Shown here piece after piece: positions 62,801 through 64,000 of a stretch of 64,000 bases of DNA. This stretch comes from Nitrosospira multiformis (GTDB lineage Bacteria > Pseudomonadota > Gammaproteobacteria > Burkholderiales > Nitrosomonadaceae), in assembly GCA_017306155.1 (NCBI GenBank), contig JAFKJB010000006.1:113859-177858 (forward strand). The letters run 5' to 3'. A program made the translations under genes and the position numbers. The notes under the pieces are model-generated. The model was not told where the DNA came from. It was given only the letters and a program-made list of their open reading frames with translations, and made no database searches. Position 1 is the stretch's first letter. Each line of letters opens with the position of its first letter.

Positions 62801-63017
62801 CAGCTGCGCCCGTATAGCCGCTCAAGGCAGCGCCAATTGCAGATGAAGCAGGCGCCCCCAAGGAACCGAGCCGCCCAGAAAACGTCGAAGGAAGGGCGGA
62901 TGGATCAATGTCATTATCGTTGGCATCTTCGGGGGGTAAAGGCGTAGCCGTCGCGTTTTGCAATCCGGCTGTTTCGTCGAGAGTCGTATCAACATTGTTT
63001 GTCGTAACTTGTAGCAT
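59826..63017 (-). CDS. Large type I-secreted protein with DUF5801/T1SS-143-type repeats
   Basis: A 1063-residue acidic protein, low in Cys and rich in Asp, Gly, Thr and Asn. The N-terminal ~160 residues are low-complexity. At least two DUF5801-like units are readable around residues 130-470 and 470-660, with VTLDQIRALQHPDASDPNDS, DLITLTRTDTITDRDGDTAT and SFRDDGP motifs; the last also closes the first unit (VRFEDDGPSI). A further domain follows (about 680-1000) with FMIETEGSKLIDSVQLTMGK. There are no GGxGxDxUx calcium repeats. The C-terminus ends ADIVLV, like PrtD-family export signals (acidic residue then short hydrophobic tail). There is no Sec signal peptide. It is probably a surface adhesin or matrix protein. 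The ribosome site is GAAAGGAGAAAGCAAA. Confidence 0.85.
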   Translation of the reverse strand: MLQVTTNNVDTTLDETAGLQNATATPLPPEDANDNDIDPSALPSTFSGRLGSLGAPASSAIGAALSGYTGAAGNTGSNVVSVTGSTGATITDLGFVGSSGNPLNGVDSGLDTVNGTSILLYTDTANNNIVLGRAGAADGQIVFALYLEETGSPVSGAKIWSVQYAPLKNPNAANPDDPVDLANQVFVAASQDLEFSLANAPSGQNLFLMFTVANPTTQVVDGVTRIMDPAIIATGKDPANQSEGVNISAGDTINTSQAGGPTTFGTNSQMITEQEGIRFSFVTGARQDVTIPNLSQTEAKTEANIDFTGVFNARSAAFDVVQLQSGKSAVVKVSAFNFQQGSELESGTKFIDGYTNDSGVGINHIKVSQGTTVLIDTSTSGTANGVTVAFNAGVATISGVKAGYNIEYTTVGDHNRVLVENGAALNASGNDHADFDIGGFHLHQVSTSKTEVGTHVRFEDDGPSITVSTVGTAAALTVDETDLSTNASASFAGNFSNTSSYGADGAGSVSSVYTLGVKSAGIDSGLVDVATHEAVLLRVAASGEVEGYTATSNQTVFTVAVNSAGQVTLDQIRALQHPDASDPNDSVSPNAADLITLTRTDTITDRDGDTATGSATLNIGSALSFRDDGPTLNFGNLVGTGTIAPQYGEWSRSVGADQPGNLDIALDHFQLVRPDGTVVNGSSFTFNELAASPNASGDYLFQGSLTADFDNNASTPDTTTGFTLTVLHDGRYVFDLAQGFVSTTTLSSANGSLDAGGPDPVRTLTIPPDEQVVFFGVQPTTSDADILSAIGLGAPDLTEAQIQSGGFSFLGTANMNVSTAGIGIGNNNLDGNTTAGINAGDESFVVNPETLLTGMKVFIDNSVGGYDPSTEELYYKIFYDDGTNSGNIKVGSGNLHPEAGGQQSFMIETEGSKLIDSVQLTMGKGTVKIPVIEFIKSTDNLASDVKLDFTASLTDADGDKATSNFSTNLFANDLGGTFDYTLIGAPNALDGFDVDLSATQDSYRIENFDEPADTLFLLNDPGATVSINNTGADSIVSVAETGGQTTDITVVGVHLQAADIVLV

Positions 63018-63516
63018 TTTGCTTTCTCCTTTCCTCAGTGAAAGTGCTCAATGTCAGTGTCTGCCGGCCTGCTTCATTCCCCCTTGATTTCCAAAGAACT
63101 CTGCTAAAACTCTGCTAATTCCGCTATGTGCAGAGATCAGGCAAAAATGTATATGCAATTATTCGAAAGCGGTCCGGCAAGCCCAAAACACATTTCTTCG
63201 AGAAAGTTATGATCGAAGCACTGATCCGCTGATCCTTTCTTTCGCCATGTTCTGTCAATTTCAGGATACTTTTGGAAAAAGAAGAAATCATGAGCAAAAC
63301 CTCCCTTTTTTATGTGCGGAAAGTCCTATGGCAAAAGAGGGTGCTTATAAGTCAAATGACTTATAAGCACCCTCTCTGGCGGCAGAACAAGGAGCTTCTT
63401 TCTGTCGGCCGCCTGGATAAAATGGCATGCAGGATCGCTAGAGCGTTTCTCTTCTAATTGGAACCAAGAATTTCCCTGTAGGTCAAAACAGGGGAAGATC
63501 AGCGTGGAGGTGAGAC
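63018..63516. other. Gap between T1SS locus and IS630 gene
   Basis: A 499-bp interval. The first part is the probable promoter region of the DUF5801 gene; the second holds a 40-bp palindrome and the likely left end of the insertion sequence. A 61-residue frame spanning the palindrome is not considered real. Confidence 0.5.
63336..63375. repeat. 40-bp perfect palindrome near IS630 end
   Basis: Arms AGAGGGTGCTTATAAGTCA and TGACTTATAAGCACCCTCT (19 bp each) flank a 2-bp AA centre. It lies about 65 bp before the putative IS left end. It is different in sequence from, but identical in geometry to, the palindrome after tRNA-Leu. There is no T-run. Confidence 0.85.
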
Positions 63517-64000
63517 ATGCCGAGAGCTTATTCCGAGGATTTGCGCCGCCGGGTGGTGGCGGACGTGGACCGGGGCCTGAGTATCAGGGCGGTAGCCGAT
63601 AAATATTCAGTCAGCCCATCCTTCGTATCGAAGACAGCCTGCCTGTGGAGACAGGAAGGGAGCGTTTCCCCGCGCAGGATCGGAGGCTACCGGCCTCATG
63701 CGCTAAAAGCCCATGCCGCCGAGGTCAGGGGCAAGCTTCTGGAGGACAAGGGAATAACACTTGCACAGTTGCGCGACTGGATTGAAGAGACTTTGGGGAC
63801 GCGCGTCCACATCTCCTCCGTTGACCGGTTTATCCGCTCGCTGGGATACAGCTATAAAAAAACACTGCGGGCCAGCGAACAAGAACGGGCTGACGTGGCG
63901 ACGGCAAGGTGCCTCTGGCGGGACTGGCAAAAGACCTGCGCGTCCGCGCGCCTGGTCTTTCTCGATGAAACGGGAGCAGCCACGAACATGACAAGACGGC
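63441..64000 (+). mobile_element. IS630-family insertion sequence, left part
   Basis: The transposase gene is cut by the window edge. The proposed left end is GAGCGTTTCTCTTC directly after a TA (63439-63440), because IS630 elements insert at TA and GAGCGTTTC-type termini are common among them. The right end is not visible, so the boundary is tentative. Confidence 0.6.
63517..64000 (+). CDS. IS630-family transposase, N-terminal part (runs off right edge)
   Basis: The first 161 residues are visible. The N-terminal helix-turn-helix has MPRAYSEDLRRRVVADVDRG and IRAVADKYSVSPSFVSK. A winged-helix region follows (ITLAQLRDWIEETLGTRVHI, then VDRFIRSLGYSYKKTLRA). The start of the DDE domain is visible with the first catalytic Asp in ARLVFLDETGAAT. 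GGAGGTGAGAC precedes ATG 63517. Nothing suggests inactivation so far, but the rest is outside the window. Confidence 0.93.
   Translation, partial: MPRAYSEDLRRRVVADVDRGLSIRAVADKYSVSPSFVSKTACLWRQEGSVSPRRIGGYRPHALKAHAAEVRGKLLEDKGITLAQLRDWIEETLGTRVHISSVDRFIRSLGYSYKKTLRASEQERADVATARCLWRDWQKTCASARLVFLDETGAATNMTRR

Noticed and set aside
63272-63457. 61-codon frame across the 40-bp palindrome
   Set aside because: Its middle is simply the palindrome translated; it also runs into the proposed IS end.
1-64000. CRISPR arrays, rRNA operons, prophage structural genes
   Set aside because: No regularly spaced repeats with unique spacers, no rRNA and no phage-type gene block were seen anywhere in the window.

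Overview
The window looks like chromosomal DNA of a motile betaproteobacterium, most likely an ammonia oxidiser of the Nitrosomonadaceae (Nitrosospira-like). The placement rests on the combination of FlhDC with FlhF/FlhG, a dual MotAB/MotCD stator set, a PEP-CTERM/CHRD protein and the overall protein style. No rRNA or ammonia-oxidation gene is present to prove it.

Positions 1-36.0 kb are a nearly complete flagellar region. It holds fliF (cut by the left edge), divergent fliE, and a leftward filament operon fliC-flaG-fliD-fliS-fliT-fliK plus a gene for a stand-alone FlhB C-terminal domain. Next come a sensor kinase/LuxR pair, a thioredoxin-like protein and an EAL-HDOD protein. Then follow flgL, flgK and the rod/hook genes flgJIHG and flgFEDCB, with rightward flgA, flgM and flgN. 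After these come motD, motC, fliA, flhG, flhF, flhA and flhB, then motB and motA, and finally flhC and flhD. Sigma-28-type promoters with matching architecture (8-bp -35, 11-bp spacer, 8-bp -10) can be read upstream of fliC, flgK and flgM. A weaker one lies upstream of flhD. This gives a readable hierarchy: FlhDC, then hook-basal body genes plus FliA/FlgM, then late genes.

Positions 36-46 kb are looser accessory DNA. They contain small lipoproteins and secreted proteins, a tRNA-Leu(TAA) followed by a 40-bp palindrome, a MarC-family membrane protein, and a RoxA-like di-haem cytochrome set among gene-poor DNA with decayed coding remnants. A candidate structured small RNA, a Tat-exported short-chain dehydrogenase, a cold-shock protein and a CHRD/PEP-CTERM protein complete it.

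Positions 46-53 kb carry a three-gene phosphorelay-type cluster (membrane kinase, Rcp1-like receiver, receiver-PAS-kinase), a UdgX-type uracil-DNA glycosylase, a cupin, a DUF72 protein and a KGG-repeat stress protein.

Positions 53-63 kb form a type I secretion locus read leftward: a 1063-residue DUF5801/T1SS-143-type exported protein, a LuxR-type regulator with a degenerate receiver, an ABC transporter, a membrane-fusion protein and a TolC-like outer-membrane protein. Beyond the TolC gene lies a decayed second copy of its last ~50 codons, separated from the intact gene by about 0.8 kb with two small unknown ORFs. The right edge enters an IS630-family transposase gene, just after another 40-bp palindrome.
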